Shown here: in pieces, positions 31,075 to 38,383 of the stretch
How the letters are laid out: every line of letters starts with the position of its first letter
Position numbering within the stretch: the first letter of the stretch is position 1
Source of the DNA: CAZCZU01 sp964503475
Lineage (GTDB): Bacteria; Pseudomonadota; Zetaproteobacteria; Mariprofundales; Mariprofundaceae
Reading direction: 5' to 3'
NCBI GenBank assembly: GCA_964503475.1
Contig: CAZCZU010000025.1
Location: 1-41,121, forward strand
DNA: 41,121 bases
Translations under genes and position numbers: made by a program
The notes under the pieces: generated by a model
Database searches by the model: none
What the model was told of the DNA's origin: nothing
What the model saw: only the letters and a program-made list of their open reading frames with translations

Positions 31075-31345
31075 TAGGGCCTGTTAACACTCATTTCGGT
31101 GTTGCCGCTGTTGCCCCAAACCGGACCAATCAAGGCGCGAGGGATGAAATTTGGTGCCTCCAAATGAATCCTAAGTAACGCCGAGTGGCCCGGTTTGGGG
31201 CGCAGCCCTTCAGGGATAGACCATTTTTCCGTCCTGCCGCGTTATCGCTCGCTTGTGTGCAATGAGCACGCCACGCTCGCAATGCCTTGCAGGGCCGAAA
31301 AAATGGCCCTATCGGCGCCATCGAAATGAGTGTTAACAGGCCCTA
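31075..31345. mobile_element. MITE-like non-coding element with perfect terminal inverted repeats
   Basis: The element proper is 31077-31343 (267 bp), bounded by perfect 22-bp inverted repeats (31077-31098 and 31322-31343; outer bases GGGCCTGTTAACACTCATTT) and flanked by a TA on each side (31075-31076, 31344-31345), a likely target duplication. No ORF of transposase type. Inside are further inverted repeats: 12 bp GCCCCAAACCGG (31113-31124 with 31190-31201), a nested ATTTGG hairpin (31149-31165), and an imperfect pair at about 31216-31240 and 31289-31312. TA duplication suits IS630-like or some IS5-group transposases. The right end forms the last base of the metF stop codon. It fills nearly all of the 406-base gap between metF and the cNMP-domain gene. 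Confidence 0.85.
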
Positions 31346-32212
31346 GTACAGCCCCAGTTCGCGGCAGATGGCCAGTGTCGCTTCCGACTTGTTCAGGGTG
31401 TAGAAGTGCATCCCTTCCACGCCGGCATCGAGCAGTTCGCGGCACTGGGTTGCGGCCAGTTCGATGCCCAGTTTCTTGACGGCATCGAGATTCTCGGCGA
31501 TCGGCTCCATCTTCTGGTGCAGCCAGTCGGGAACCTTCGCACCACACATGGCCGAGAAACGCACGATCTGGGTGTAGTTGGTCACCGGCATGATGCCGGG
31601 GATGATCGGCATGGTGATGCCCATGTCGCGGGCCTGCTCGACGAAGCGCAGGAAGGCCTCGTTGTCGAAGAAGTACTGGCTGATGGCGGCGGTGGCACCG
31701 TTATCCTGCTTCAGCTTCAGATACTTCAGGTCATCCGCCACACCATTCGGCGATTCGGGATGCCCCTCGGGATAGGTGGCGACGGCGACGGAGAAATCGC
31801 CGCGTCCGTGGATGAAGGCGGCCAGGTCGGATGCATAGGCGAAGCCGCCGGCCGTCGCCTCGAAACCGCTCATCCCCTCCGGCGGGTCACCGCGCAGGGC
31901 CAGGATATTCTCGATATCGGCCGCACGATACTGGTCGAGAAGTGCGCCCAGCTCTTCCCGGGTGGCACCGACACAGGTCAGGTGCGCCACCGGCTCCAGC
32001 TCGGTCTCGCGTTTGATGCGCTCGACAATGCGGCGGGTACGATCCTGGGTGGAGCCGCCGGCACCATAGGTGACCGACACATAGGCCGGCTTAAGCGGCC
32101 TCAGCTCCTGGATGCAGTTCCACAGGTTCTCCTCGCCCTTGTCGGTTCTGGGCGGGAAAAATTCGCACGATACGGCAGGTTGATGCTGCCGCAGAATCTC
32201 GTTCAGTTTCAT
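31343..32212 (-). CDS. metF: 5,10-methylenetetrahydrofolate reductase
   Basis: Flavoenzyme that makes 5-methyl-THF for methionine synthesis. 289 residues, a standard short bacterial MetF TIM barrel: SCEFFPPRTDKGEENLW (15-31) with the catalytic Glu, SVTYGAGGSTQDRT (46-59), HLTCVGATREEL, and NILALRGDPPEG. YPEGHPES and ISQYFFDNEAF follow. The ATG is two bases after the dcd stop, so dcd-metF is one transcription unit. The TAG stop is built from the TA flanking the inverted-repeat element and the element's terminal G. Removing the element gives TAC TAA, so the protein is intact. No homocysteine riboswitch or MetR box is evident before dcd. Confidence 0.96.
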   Translation of the reverse strand: MKLNEILRQHQPAVSCEFFPPRTDKGEENLWNCIQELRPLKPAYVSVTYGAGGSTQDRTRRIVERIKRETELEPVAHLTCVGATREELGALLDQYRAADIENILALRGDPPEGMSGFEATAGGFAYASDLAAFIHGRGDFSVAVATYPEGHPESPNGVADDLKYLKLKQDNGATAAISQYFFDNEAFLRFVEQARDMGITMPIIPGIMPVTNYTQIVRFSAMCGAKVPDWLHQKMEPIAENLDAVKKLGIELAATQCRELLDAGVEGMHFYTLNKSEATLAICRELGLY

Positions 32213-32214
32213 GA

Positions 32215-32784
32215 TTAAAGCCTCGGAACGGTGACGCCCGTCTGTCCCTGGTATTTGCCCTGCTTGTCTCTATAAGAGGTCTCGCACTGTTCGTCCGACT
32301 CGAAGAAGAGAAACTGTGCCACACCCTCACCGGCGTAGATCTTGGCCGGCAGCGGCGTGGTGTTGGAGAACTCCAGCGTCACATGTCCCTCCCACTCCGG
32401 CTCCAGCGGCGTGACGTTAACGATGATACCGCAGCGGGCATAGGTCGACTTGCCGAGGCAGACGGTCAGTACATTGCGCGGGATGCGCAGGTACTCGACC
32501 GTGCGGGCCAGGGCAAAGGAGTTGGGCGGGATGATGCAGACGTCGGATTTGACGTCGACAAAGCTGTTGGCATCGAAATCTTTCGGGTCGACTATGGCCG
32601 AATTGATGTTGGTGAAAATCTTGAACTCGTCGGCGCAACGCACATCGTAGCCGTAGGAGGAGAGGCCGTAGGAGACCATGCCTTCGCCCTTTTCAGAGGT
32701 TTTCACCTGGCCGTCGACGAACGGTTCGATCATGCCCTGCTCGTTGGCCATGCGGCGAATCCAGTGGTCCGATTTGATGCTCAT
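32215..32784 (-). CDS. dcd: dCTP deaminase
   Basis: Homotrimeric enzyme that deaminates dCTP to dUTP, the main route to dTMP in many gram-negatives. 189 residues: MSIKSDHWIRRMANEQGMIEPF, SYGLSSYGYDVRCADEFKIF (38-57), the substrate loop NSFALARTVEYLRIPRNV, GKSTYARCGIIVNVTPLEPEWEGHVTLEFSN with the catalytic Glu, and the C-terminal YRDKQGKYQGQTGVTVPRL that closes over the nucleotide. ATG 32784 is preceded by GGGAGG; earlier frame is arginine-rich upstream DNA. It is the first gene of the dcd-metF unit and lies divergent from tRNA-Phe. Confidence 0.95.
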   Translation of the reverse strand: MSIKSDHWIRRMANEQGMIEPFVDGQVKTSEKGEGMVSYGLSSYGYDVRCADEFKIFTNINSAIVDPKDFDANSFVDVKSDVCIIPPNSFALARTVEYLRIPRNVLTVCLGKSTYARCGIIVNVTPLEPEWEGHVTLEFSNTTPLPAKIYAGEGVAQFLFFESDEQCETSYRDKQGKYQGQTGVTVPRL

Positions 32785-32865
32785 GTTGCCTCCCGAATGC
32801 GCGGCACGCTGCGTGCCCAAGAGGGCGCGAGGATAGCGGCATCGGGCCTGATCGAAAACAAGCGC

Positions 32866-32894
32866 TTGCATCCGGACGCCGTTCGCACTAGAAA
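32866..32894 (+). promoter_or_regulatory. Promoter of tRNA-Phe
   Basis: TTGCAT (32866-32871), 17 bases, TAGAAA (32889-32894), then TCGCGCC, a GC-rich discriminator like that at the tRNA-Pro promoter. The start of transcription would be about 20 bases before the tRNA. Confidence 0.6.
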
Positions 32895-32920
32895 TCGCGC
32901 CTCACAGACGACCTGTGACT

Positions 32921-32996
32921 GGCCAGGTAGCTCAGTCGGTAGAGCAGGGGACTGAAAATCCCCGTGTCGGCGGTTCGATTCCGTCCCTGGCCACCA
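32921..32996 (+). tRNA. tRNA-Phe (anticodon GAA)
   Basis: 76 bases with complete cloverleaf: acceptor GGCCAGG/CCTGGCC (32921-32927 with 32986-32992), D arm GTAGCTCAGTCGGTAGAGC, anticodon stem GGGGA with loop CTGAAAA giving GAA, T arm GGCGGTTCGATTCCGTC, and encoded CCA end. Confidence 0.97.
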
Positions 32997-33006
32997 TCCT
33001 TTCAAA

Positions 33007-33034
33007 GAGCCCGCCTTAACCGGCGGGCTCTTTT
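33007..33034 (+). terminator. Terminator of tRNA-Phe
   Basis: A 9-bp stem GAGCCCGCC/GGCGGGCTC (33007-33015 with 33022-33030), loop TTAACC, is followed by TTTT; flanking AAA and TTT can lengthen the stem. Ten bases after the tRNA. Confidence 0.9.
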
Positions 33035-33177
33035 CGTTTCCGGGTTTCTTCGGTACGGCTGCGAACCCCTCGCCTGCCTGGGCTTAAAGGCCCGCATCGT
33101 GCAGTTAGGCTGCGTCGCCATCTTAGGCGCGGAGACGGCCGTTGCGCCTGGCTCCGCAAGATGTGCAGGAGTTTATG

Positions 33178-33738
33178 ATGAATCTACGAATGAAAAGCGT
33201 ACTGCTTGCCGCCCTTGTCGCTGCAGCCAGCCCGGCCTGGGCGGTGGGCGATCACTATGTCGGTGCCGGCATGGGCGGCTTCAGTGTCGGCAACGGTATC
33301 CAGACGAAGACGGCTGCAGGCGGCTATCTGCAGTTGGGGCACAACTTCAGCGACTGGCTGGGTGCGGAGATACGTCTGGGTGCGACCGGCAGCGCCAATG
33401 TCGATCAGCCCCGGATCGCCCGGCAGCGTTTCGAGTATGTGGCCCACTTTCTCAAGCCCTATGTCAGGGTCAGTAGCGACCTGAATATCTACGGCCTGGT
33501 CGGTTTCGCGGTCAGCCATAGCAGCTATCAGCCCAGTGGCGGCGTGAAGGTGACGAAGAACCGCTTCAGCTACGCCTACGGTCTGGGTGCTGCCTACCGG
33601 CTGGGGTCCGACTATTCGGCCACCGTCGATCTCTGGCATATGAACGGCAAGCCGGGCAATACGCCGGCGACCATCGGCAGCGGCTTCAAGGGGCTGGAAG
33701 CCACGGCTGTGACGGCGGGCATTCGTTACAATTTCTGA
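33178..33738 (+). CDS. Small outer-membrane beta-barrel protein
   Basis: A 186-residue protein with signal peptide 1-22 (ending AWA-VG), then eight or so alternating strands rich in Gly and aromatics: DHYVGAGMGGFSV, GYLQLGHNFSDWLGAEIRLG, FLKPYVRVSSDLNIYGLVGFAVS, RFSYAYGLGAAYRLGSDYSATVDLWHM and the closing TAVTAGIRYNF with terminal Phe. This is the OmpA/OmpX-like eight-stranded porin fold (opacity-type). Role, such as membrane stability or adhesion, cannot be read. ATG 33178 follows AGGAG by six bases; the ATG just before it is closer than ideal. Monocistronic, with a strong terminator. Confidence 0.85.
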   Translation: MNLRMKSVLLAALVAAASPAWAVGDHYVGAGMGGFSVGNGIQTKTAAGGYLQLGHNFSDWLGAEIRLGATGSANVDQPRIARQRFEYVAHFLKPYVRVSSDLNIYGLVGFAVSHSSYQPSGGVKVTKNRFSYAYGLGAAYRLGSDYSATVDLWHMNGKPGNTPATIGSGFKGLEATAVTAGIRYNF

Positions 33739-33760
33739 TCGCCGCCATCTATTGTTGCAG

Positions 33761-33789
33761 GAGCCCGCGCTAAGTCGCGGGCTCTTTTT
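33761..33789 (+). terminator. Terminator of the barrel gene, inside the next gene's 3' end
   Basis: A 9-bp stem GAGCCCGCG/CGCGGGCTC (33761-33769 with 33776-33784), loop CTAAGT, then TTTTT. It overlaps the last codons and stop (33770) of the convergent 511-residue protein, so it is part terminator, part coding DNA. Confidence 0.9.
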
Positions 33790-35305
33790 GTTTGGTATCG
33801 GCAGGTGAGCACAGCTCCTGTACCTTGTCGTAGAGGCAGCCGCATTCGTCTTTTTTCCTTGTGGCAGGCAACTGCTTGAGTGCCGCGTCACACTGCCCCT
33901 GTTTGGCCAGCAGGTAGGCACGCAGGGTGGCCTGATGCTCGGCTTTGTATTCGGGTGAGATGGTTGCCAGCATGCCGGCGGCTACTTCGTAATGGCTATC
34001 ATCGATCAGGTCCCTGACGGTATCCAGTCGTTCCCTGTCCTTGCGCCGCAGCAGGTAGGATTCGATCGAGGGCGCTTTGCGGTTCTCCACCAGCTCGTCT
34101 TCCATCAGCATCAGTCCATCGGCCAGCTTGAAGCTGTCGGTGTTGTAGTGTGCCGGCGATTCACTGAGATAGGCACCATCTTCGGAGAATGCCTGTACGG
34201 TCACGGTATATTCATACTCCTGGTCATCGGTCTTTTGCATGGTCGGCAGGGAGGCCAGCGGGAAGGGGGCGGCACTGTCGACCTGCCGGGTGACGACCGG
34301 TTGGTAGGTGGCACCATCGCCCCGGCGATTAATGCGGGTGAAAACCAGACGGTAATGGGCGGCCCCTGCCAGCGGCTGCCAGCGGACGCTGGCCTTATCG
34401 ACAGCCACTGCGGCGTCAGTCACGGTGTGCGTGGGCCACTGCAGCTGGATTTTGGGGCGGATGGTGAAGGTGAAGGGCTCTCCATCCCGGCTGGCCTGTG
34501 TCTCGATGGCGATACCGTCGCCGAAATAGTCGAAGCGCTCCGACGCGTTCTCTTCGAGCCGTTTTTCATGCCCGTTGGTGACGGTGAGCGGCAGGTCGGG
34601 AGCATCATCCCAGCCGTCGATGGTGATTTTATTGAGGTGGACGGTGCCGGCCGGCAGGGGCAGATGGACCATGCCGTCGCGATCGCTGACCAGCCGCTTC
34701 GATTGATAGGTTTTGCTCAGTACTACTTTGAATTTTACCCCTGCGGCAGGCTTGCCATCATAGACAAAGCGCATGTTCAGGTAGTGATCACCAGCCGGTG
34801 GTGCCTTGCGATCGACGCCATCCCGGACCCCGCCGTAATTTTCCGAGAACCAGAAGTGGTGGCTGCGCAGGTGGGGCGTGTGATGCGATGAGGTGTGGTG
34901 CGTGACTCCCGCGGTTGCGTCGATATCGAAATTGAGCCACCAGACAATGGTCCCCGGCATCCAGACAAGGGTGAGCAGTGACAGTGCTGCGGCACCGAAG
35001 AGGGATGAAGCGGTCCACTGCAGCGGGAAGTGGTTTTCACCTTTAAAGGCATCCCAGCCCGTCACCAGCACGCTTAAGGCCCAGATGGCCGTCAGGCCGT
35101 AACCGAACAGCAGCATGCCTGACTTCACCTGTGAGGCATCCATGAGCGGGGTGCCGTGGCCGTAGCTCAGCTGCAGGAAGAGCAGCAGGGTCCAGACGGG
35201 AACCAGGCCGATGAACAGCAGGGCCCGGTCCCAGCGGCGGTTGACGAAGTGGCCGCCGATAAAGGTCATTGCCGATAATACAATTGCGATGATGCCGCGC
35301 GCCAT
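33770..35305 (-). CDS. Membrane protein of unknown function with His-rich segment
   Basis: I do not recognise this 511-residue protein. Four membrane helices lie in the first 125 residues (about 4-21, 28-47, 62-83, 98-124). A His-rich stretch follows (HHTSSHHTPHLRSHH, 136-150), then a long extracytoplasmic region with beta-rich, Ig or CarboxypepD_reg-like segments (HYLNMRFVYDGKPAAGVKFKVVL, 174-196; VRWQPLAGAAHYRLVFTRI near 308) resembling fibronectin-type modules. The C-terminal end has helical repeats (about 395-480) and four Cys, QCDAALKQLP, ECGCLYDKVQELC. Context gives no clue: converges on the barrel gene, stands behind its own promoter, next to an isolated GspE-type ATPase. ATG start has GGGGAGAG. 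Confidence 0.75.
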   Translation of the reverse strand: MARGIIAIVLSAMTFIGGHFVNRRWDRALLFIGLVPVWTLLLFLQLSYGHGTPLMDASQVKSGMLLFGYGLTAIWALSVLVTGWDAFKGENHFPLQWTASSLFGAAALSLLTLVWMPGTIVWWLNFDIDATAGVTHHTSSHHTPHLRSHHFWFSENYGGVRDGVDRKAPPAGDHYLNMRFVYDGKPAAGVKFKVVLSKTYQSKRLVSDRDGMVHLPLPAGTVHLNKITIDGWDDAPDLPLTVTNGHEKRLEENASERFDYFGDGIAIETQASRDGEPFTFTIRPKIQLQWPTHTVTDAAVAVDKASVRWQPLAGAAHYRLVFTRINRRGDGATYQPVVTRQVDSAAPFPLASLPTMQKTDDQEYEYTVTVQAFSEDGAYLSESPAHYNTDSFKLADGLMLMEDELVENRKAPSIESYLLRRKDRERLDTVRDLIDDSHYEVAAGMLATISPEYKAEHQATLRAYLLAKQGQCDAALKQLPATRKKDECGCLYDKVQELCSPADTKQKEPAT

Positions 35306-35336
35306 GCTGCTCTCCCCTCTCTCCCGAAAAGAGCTC

Positions 35337-35366
35337 AGTATATCACAGGGGGCGATTCGATGTTAA
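35337..35366 (-). promoter_or_regulatory. Promoter of the 511-residue membrane protein gene
   Basis: Minus strand TTAACA (35366-35361), 18 bases, TATACT (35342-35337), with TGA directly before it giving an extended -10 TGn. A short 25-base leader with a purine-rich ribosome site leads to the ATG at 35305. Confidence 0.65.
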
Positions 35367-35374
35367 AGGCGGCC

Positions 35375-36649
35375 TCAGCTCTTGTTTGAGTGCAGCATAC
35401 CGATGGCGCCCATGCTGCGCAGTTCGCTGATGGTGGTGATGCCCTCTTCGGCTTTATCGAGGCCGTCATCGATCAGGAAGCGGTGCTCCCGGTCGGCCAG
35501 GTGGCGGTAGAGTGTACGGCGGTCCGCATCGTCGAGCAGCAGCTGATACGCCTCCGGGTCGATACGCCATACCTCGAAAATGCCCTCCTGCCCGTGGTAG
35601 CCGCTGCCGTGGCATAGCTGGCAGCCGTTGGCCTTCCACACTTCGTCCGGCACGTGGCGCCCCTGGCGCTGCAGCCATTCGCGATCGAGGGCATCCGGTG
35701 CGCCCCGTTTGCGGCATTGCTGGCAGAGGCGGCGTACCAGGCGCTGGGCGACGATCAGCATCAGGCCGGAGGAGAGGTCGAGGCCACTAAGGCCGTAATT
35801 GCGCAGTGTGTCGACCACGCCAACAGCATCGCGGCTGTGCAGGGTGCTCATCAGGGCATGGCCGCTGGCGGTGGCGGTGATGGCGGCATCGGCAGATGCG
35901 GCATCGCGGATTTCGCCCAGCATCAGGAAATCCGGATCCATGCGCAGCATCGCCTTCATTCCTTCGACAAAGCCAAGACCACGTTCATGGTCGATCTGGA
36001 GATGGTTGATACCCGGGACTTCGTATTCGACCGGATCCTCAATGGTGACGACATTATGATCCTGCAGCCCGAGGTGATGCAGCAGGGCATAAAGCGTGGT
36101 GGTCTTGCCACTGCCGGTGGGGCCGGCAACCAGCAGCATACCGCTGACGTTCTGCAGCCATTCCCGGATATCGGCGAGGCCCTTTTCGCGGAAGCCGAGT
36201 TGATCCAGTTGGCGCGGAACATGGCCGGGATTGAAGATGCGGATGCTGATCTTGTCGCCGCGCAGACAGGGGGCCAGGGATAGGCGAAGGTCGATGGATT
36301 CATCGTCGAGAGGGTAGGTGAAACGTCCCTGTTCAGGGGTGAAGTGGGCGATGGGGTCGATGTTGGCCATGGCCTTGAACTGGTTACCGAGCCGTTTGGC
36401 CTGATCCGGAGTCAGACGGATGCAGTCGAAGAGGCGTCCGTCGATGCGCATGCGGATCAGCATCGCCTCGCGTTGCATATCCAGGTGCAGGTCGGTGGCG
36501 CGGGCCGACTGGGCATCGCGGAGCAGGGCCTCGGCCTCAAGCGGTTGATCGTTACTCTCGTGATCCTCCTGCAGGGCCTGCTGCAGATGGTGGCACAGGC
36601 TATCGTGCATCGTACGTTCCGTGGCTGGAGCGCTCGCATCATGGGTCAT
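35375..36649 (-). CDS. GspE/PilB-family secretion or pilus ATPase, isolated
   Basis: A hexameric ATPase of the type II secretion/type IV pilus class. 424 residues: N-terminal region (50-140, ATDLHLDMQREAMLIRMRIDGRL), Walker A GPTGSGKTT (176-184), Asp box TIEDPVEYEVPGI (202-214), Walker B MLGEIRDAASADAA (243-256), His box STLHSRDAVGVVDTL, and a zinc element C309xxC312 ... C343xxC346. It lacks the usual N-terminal GspE/MshEN domain of about 150 residues, so it is shorter than PilB or GspE. No pilin, GspF or secretin genes are near, so the machine it powers is unknown. ATG 36649 is preceded by AGGAGG; terminator not evident. Function inferred only from family. Confidence 0.88.
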   Translation of the reverse strand: MTHDASAPATERTMHDSLCHHLQQALQEDHESNDQPLEAEALLRDAQSARATDLHLDMQREAMLIRMRIDGRLFDCIRLTPDQAKRLGNQFKAMANIDPIAHFTPEQGRFTYPLDDESIDLRLSLAPCLRGDKISIRIFNPGHVPRQLDQLGFREKGLADIREWLQNVSGMLLVAGPTGSGKTTTLYALLHHLGLQDHNVVTIEDPVEYEVPGINHLQIDHERGLGFVEGMKAMLRMDPDFLMLGEIRDAASADAAITATASGHALMSTLHSRDAVGVVDTLRNYGLSGLDLSSGLMLIVAQRLVRRLCQQCRKRGAPDALDREWLQRQGRHVPDEVWKANGCQLCHGSGYHGQEGIFEVWRIDPEAYQLLLDDADRRTLYRHLADREHRFLIDDGLDKAEEGITTISELRSMGAIGMLHSNKS

Positions 36650-36735
36650 GGTTGCCTCCTTTTGTCGCCGCACTTACGGGCAGGATACGGGTGTCGCTTC
36701 AGGAGTGTAGCAAAGCGGCGATGCAGGCCGTTTTT

Positions 36736-36957
36736 TCAGGCGCGTGGCTTGCGTGCCCGCAGCAGCTTGATGGCCAGCAGGGTGGCGGGCAGCAGATGCC
36801 AGAAGAGATCGAAAATATCGATCGGACGGGAGAGGGTGCCAGCCTGCAACATCTTCAGCTTCTGCCACAGGTGCGGCTCCGGCATGAAGGGAGCCAGCAG
36901 CATCAGGATGGCGAGCGCGGCCAGAATGCCGGTGGGAATCTCATCGAGCCATTTCAT
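36736..36957 (-). CDS. Small membrane protein coupled to photolyase gene
   Basis: A 73-residue protein with two membrane helices (about 8-27 and 50-66) and a conserved-looking cytosolic or periplasmic link PEPHLWQKLKMLQAGTLSRPIDIFDL (27-52). I recall similar 70-residue proteins annotated vaguely as RND transporter, a name I do not trust. Its ATG overlaps the photolyase stop by four bases (ATGA), so it is the last gene of the flavin reductase-photolyase unit. Start and length are well fixed by that overlap. Function is unknown. Confidence 0.7.
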   Translation of the reverse strand: MKWLDEIPTGILAALAILMLLAPFMPEPHLWQKLKMLQAGTLSRPIDIFDLFWHLLPATLLAIKLLRARKPRA

Positions 36958-38378
36958 GGGCGTACTCCTTTGATCTGCTGAAAGGCGGCCAGGGCCTGGC
37001 GGCGACTGTCGGCAAGCTCGCAGATCGGATGCGGATAATCATCTCCCAGGTGTATGCCCGCTTCGGCAAGCACACCGGCCGGCGCCTGCCAGGGGCGATG
37101 GATCCAGCGGTCGGGCAGTCGGGCCAGCTCCGGCAGCCAGCGGCGTACATAGCTGCCATCGGTGTCGAAGCGTTCGCCCTGGGTGACGGGATTGAAGATG
37201 CGGAAATAGGGGGCGGCATCGGCACCGCAGCCGGCCACCCACTGCCAGCCCAGCGTGTTGTTGGCGGCATCGGCATCGATCAGCGTCTCCATGAACCAGG
37301 CCGCACCCGCCTGCCACGGCTGCAGCAGGTTTTTGCTCAGCATGGAGGCTGTGAGCATGCGCACCCGGTTGTGCATCCAGCCCGTCTGCCAGAGCTGGCG
37401 CATGCCGGCATCGACAATCGGGATGCCGGTCTCACCCCGTTGCCAGGCATGCAGCAGGTGATTGTCCGGCTGCCAGGGGAAATGGGTGAAGCGGGCATCG
37501 AGCGGCGAATCGAGGGTATGCGGGAAGGCGTGCAGCAGCTGATGGGCGAATTCGCGCCAGCCCAGCTGGCGCAGGAAGGGGGCGGCCGTGTCATTGTTAT
37601 GATGTGCCCGTACGGCCGCGATGAGCTGCCGGATGCCGATCTCGCCCGTGTGCAGGGCGGCGGCGAGTTGTGAGGTGGCATCGATGCCGGGCAGGTCGCG
37701 CTCCTCTGCGTAACGGGGCAGGGCTTGGGCAATGAAGCTCTCCGCCCGCTGCCATGCCCCGGCCTCACCGCCCCGTTCGGGCCAGTGCCCGAGCATGTGC
37801 GCCTGCCACGGTTGCAGTGGCGGAGCTGTCTGCTGCCAGCGTTGCATCATTTCGTCGGGCCAGCTGGCCAGCTGTTGCAGCCGGGCTTCGGGATGCGCTT
37901 GCGGCCAGGGGCGCTGCAGGCAGGTGCGCCAGAAGGGGGTGAAGACCCGGTAGGGGGTGCCATCTGCCTTGGTGATCGCTCCGGGAGCAAAGAGCAGGTT
38001 GGCTTCGGCAAAGTGGAGGGAGATGCCGGCCCGGGCCAGTTCGGCGGCGAGGGCATCTTCGTACGCCCGTTGCCACGGCTCGGGATTACGGCTGGCATGG
38101 ATGGCCGCAGCCCCGCTCGCTTTCGCGAGCCGGATCAGCGACTCGGCCGGCTCTGCCTGCAGGCAGAGCAGCGAGGCGTTATGGGTGGCGATGGCCTCGG
38201 CGAGCCGTGCGATGGCCTGCCGGCGCCAGGCGTGGGCGGCGGCTCCGGCCGGGTGCGGGCCATCCTCGGCTGCGAAACAGAGCGGTAGCACCCGTGCATG
38301 GCTTGCACAGGCGGCTGCGAGGGCCGGCTGATCATGCAGGCGCAGATCGCGCCGGAACCAGAAGAGGGCGGTGCCCAT
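36954..38378 (-). CDS. phr: Deoxyribodipyrimidine photolyase (CPD type)
   Basis: Uses blue light, FADH- and an antenna cofactor to split cyclobutane pyrimidine dimers. 474 residues, normal for class I. The N-terminal antenna domain begins GTALFWFRRDLRLHDQPAL; the FAD-binding helical domain has LGWREFAHQLLHAFPH, HAWQRGETGIPIVDAGMRQLWQTGWMHNRVRML, and MNNTLGWQW-like DADAANNTLGWQWVAGCGADAAPYFRIFNP. The GWMHN and WQW segments contain DNA-lesion and FAD contacts. Translationally linked to the small membrane protein and five bases after the flavin reductase gene. Presence of photolyase implies light exposure in the organism's life, which is inference. Confidence 0.95.
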   Translation of the reverse strand: MGTALFWFRRDLRLHDQPALAAACASHARVLPLCFAAEDGPHPAGAAAHAWRRQAIARLAEAIATHNASLLCLQAEPAESLIRLAKASGAAAIHASRNPEPWQRAYEDALAAELARAGISLHFAEANLLFAPGAITKADGTPYRVFTPFWRTCLQRPWPQAHPEARLQQLASWPDEMMQRWQQTAPPLQPWQAHMLGHWPERGGEAGAWQRAESFIAQALPRYAEERDLPGIDATSQLAAALHTGEIGIRQLIAAVRAHHNNDTAAPFLRQLGWREFAHQLLHAFPHTLDSPLDARFTHFPWQPDNHLLHAWQRGETGIPIVDAGMRQLWQTGWMHNRVRMLTASMLSKNLLQPWQAGAAWFMETLIDADAANNTLGWQWVAGCGADAAPYFRIFNPVTQGERFDTDGSYVRRWLPELARLPDRWIHRPWQAPAGVLAEAGIHLGDDYPHPICELADSRRQALAAFQQIKGVRP

Positions 38379-38383
38379 GCCGC

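Noticed and set aside
31077..31343. Complete insertion sequence
   Set aside because: 267 bp is too short and no transposase frame is present; MITE-like is the better description.
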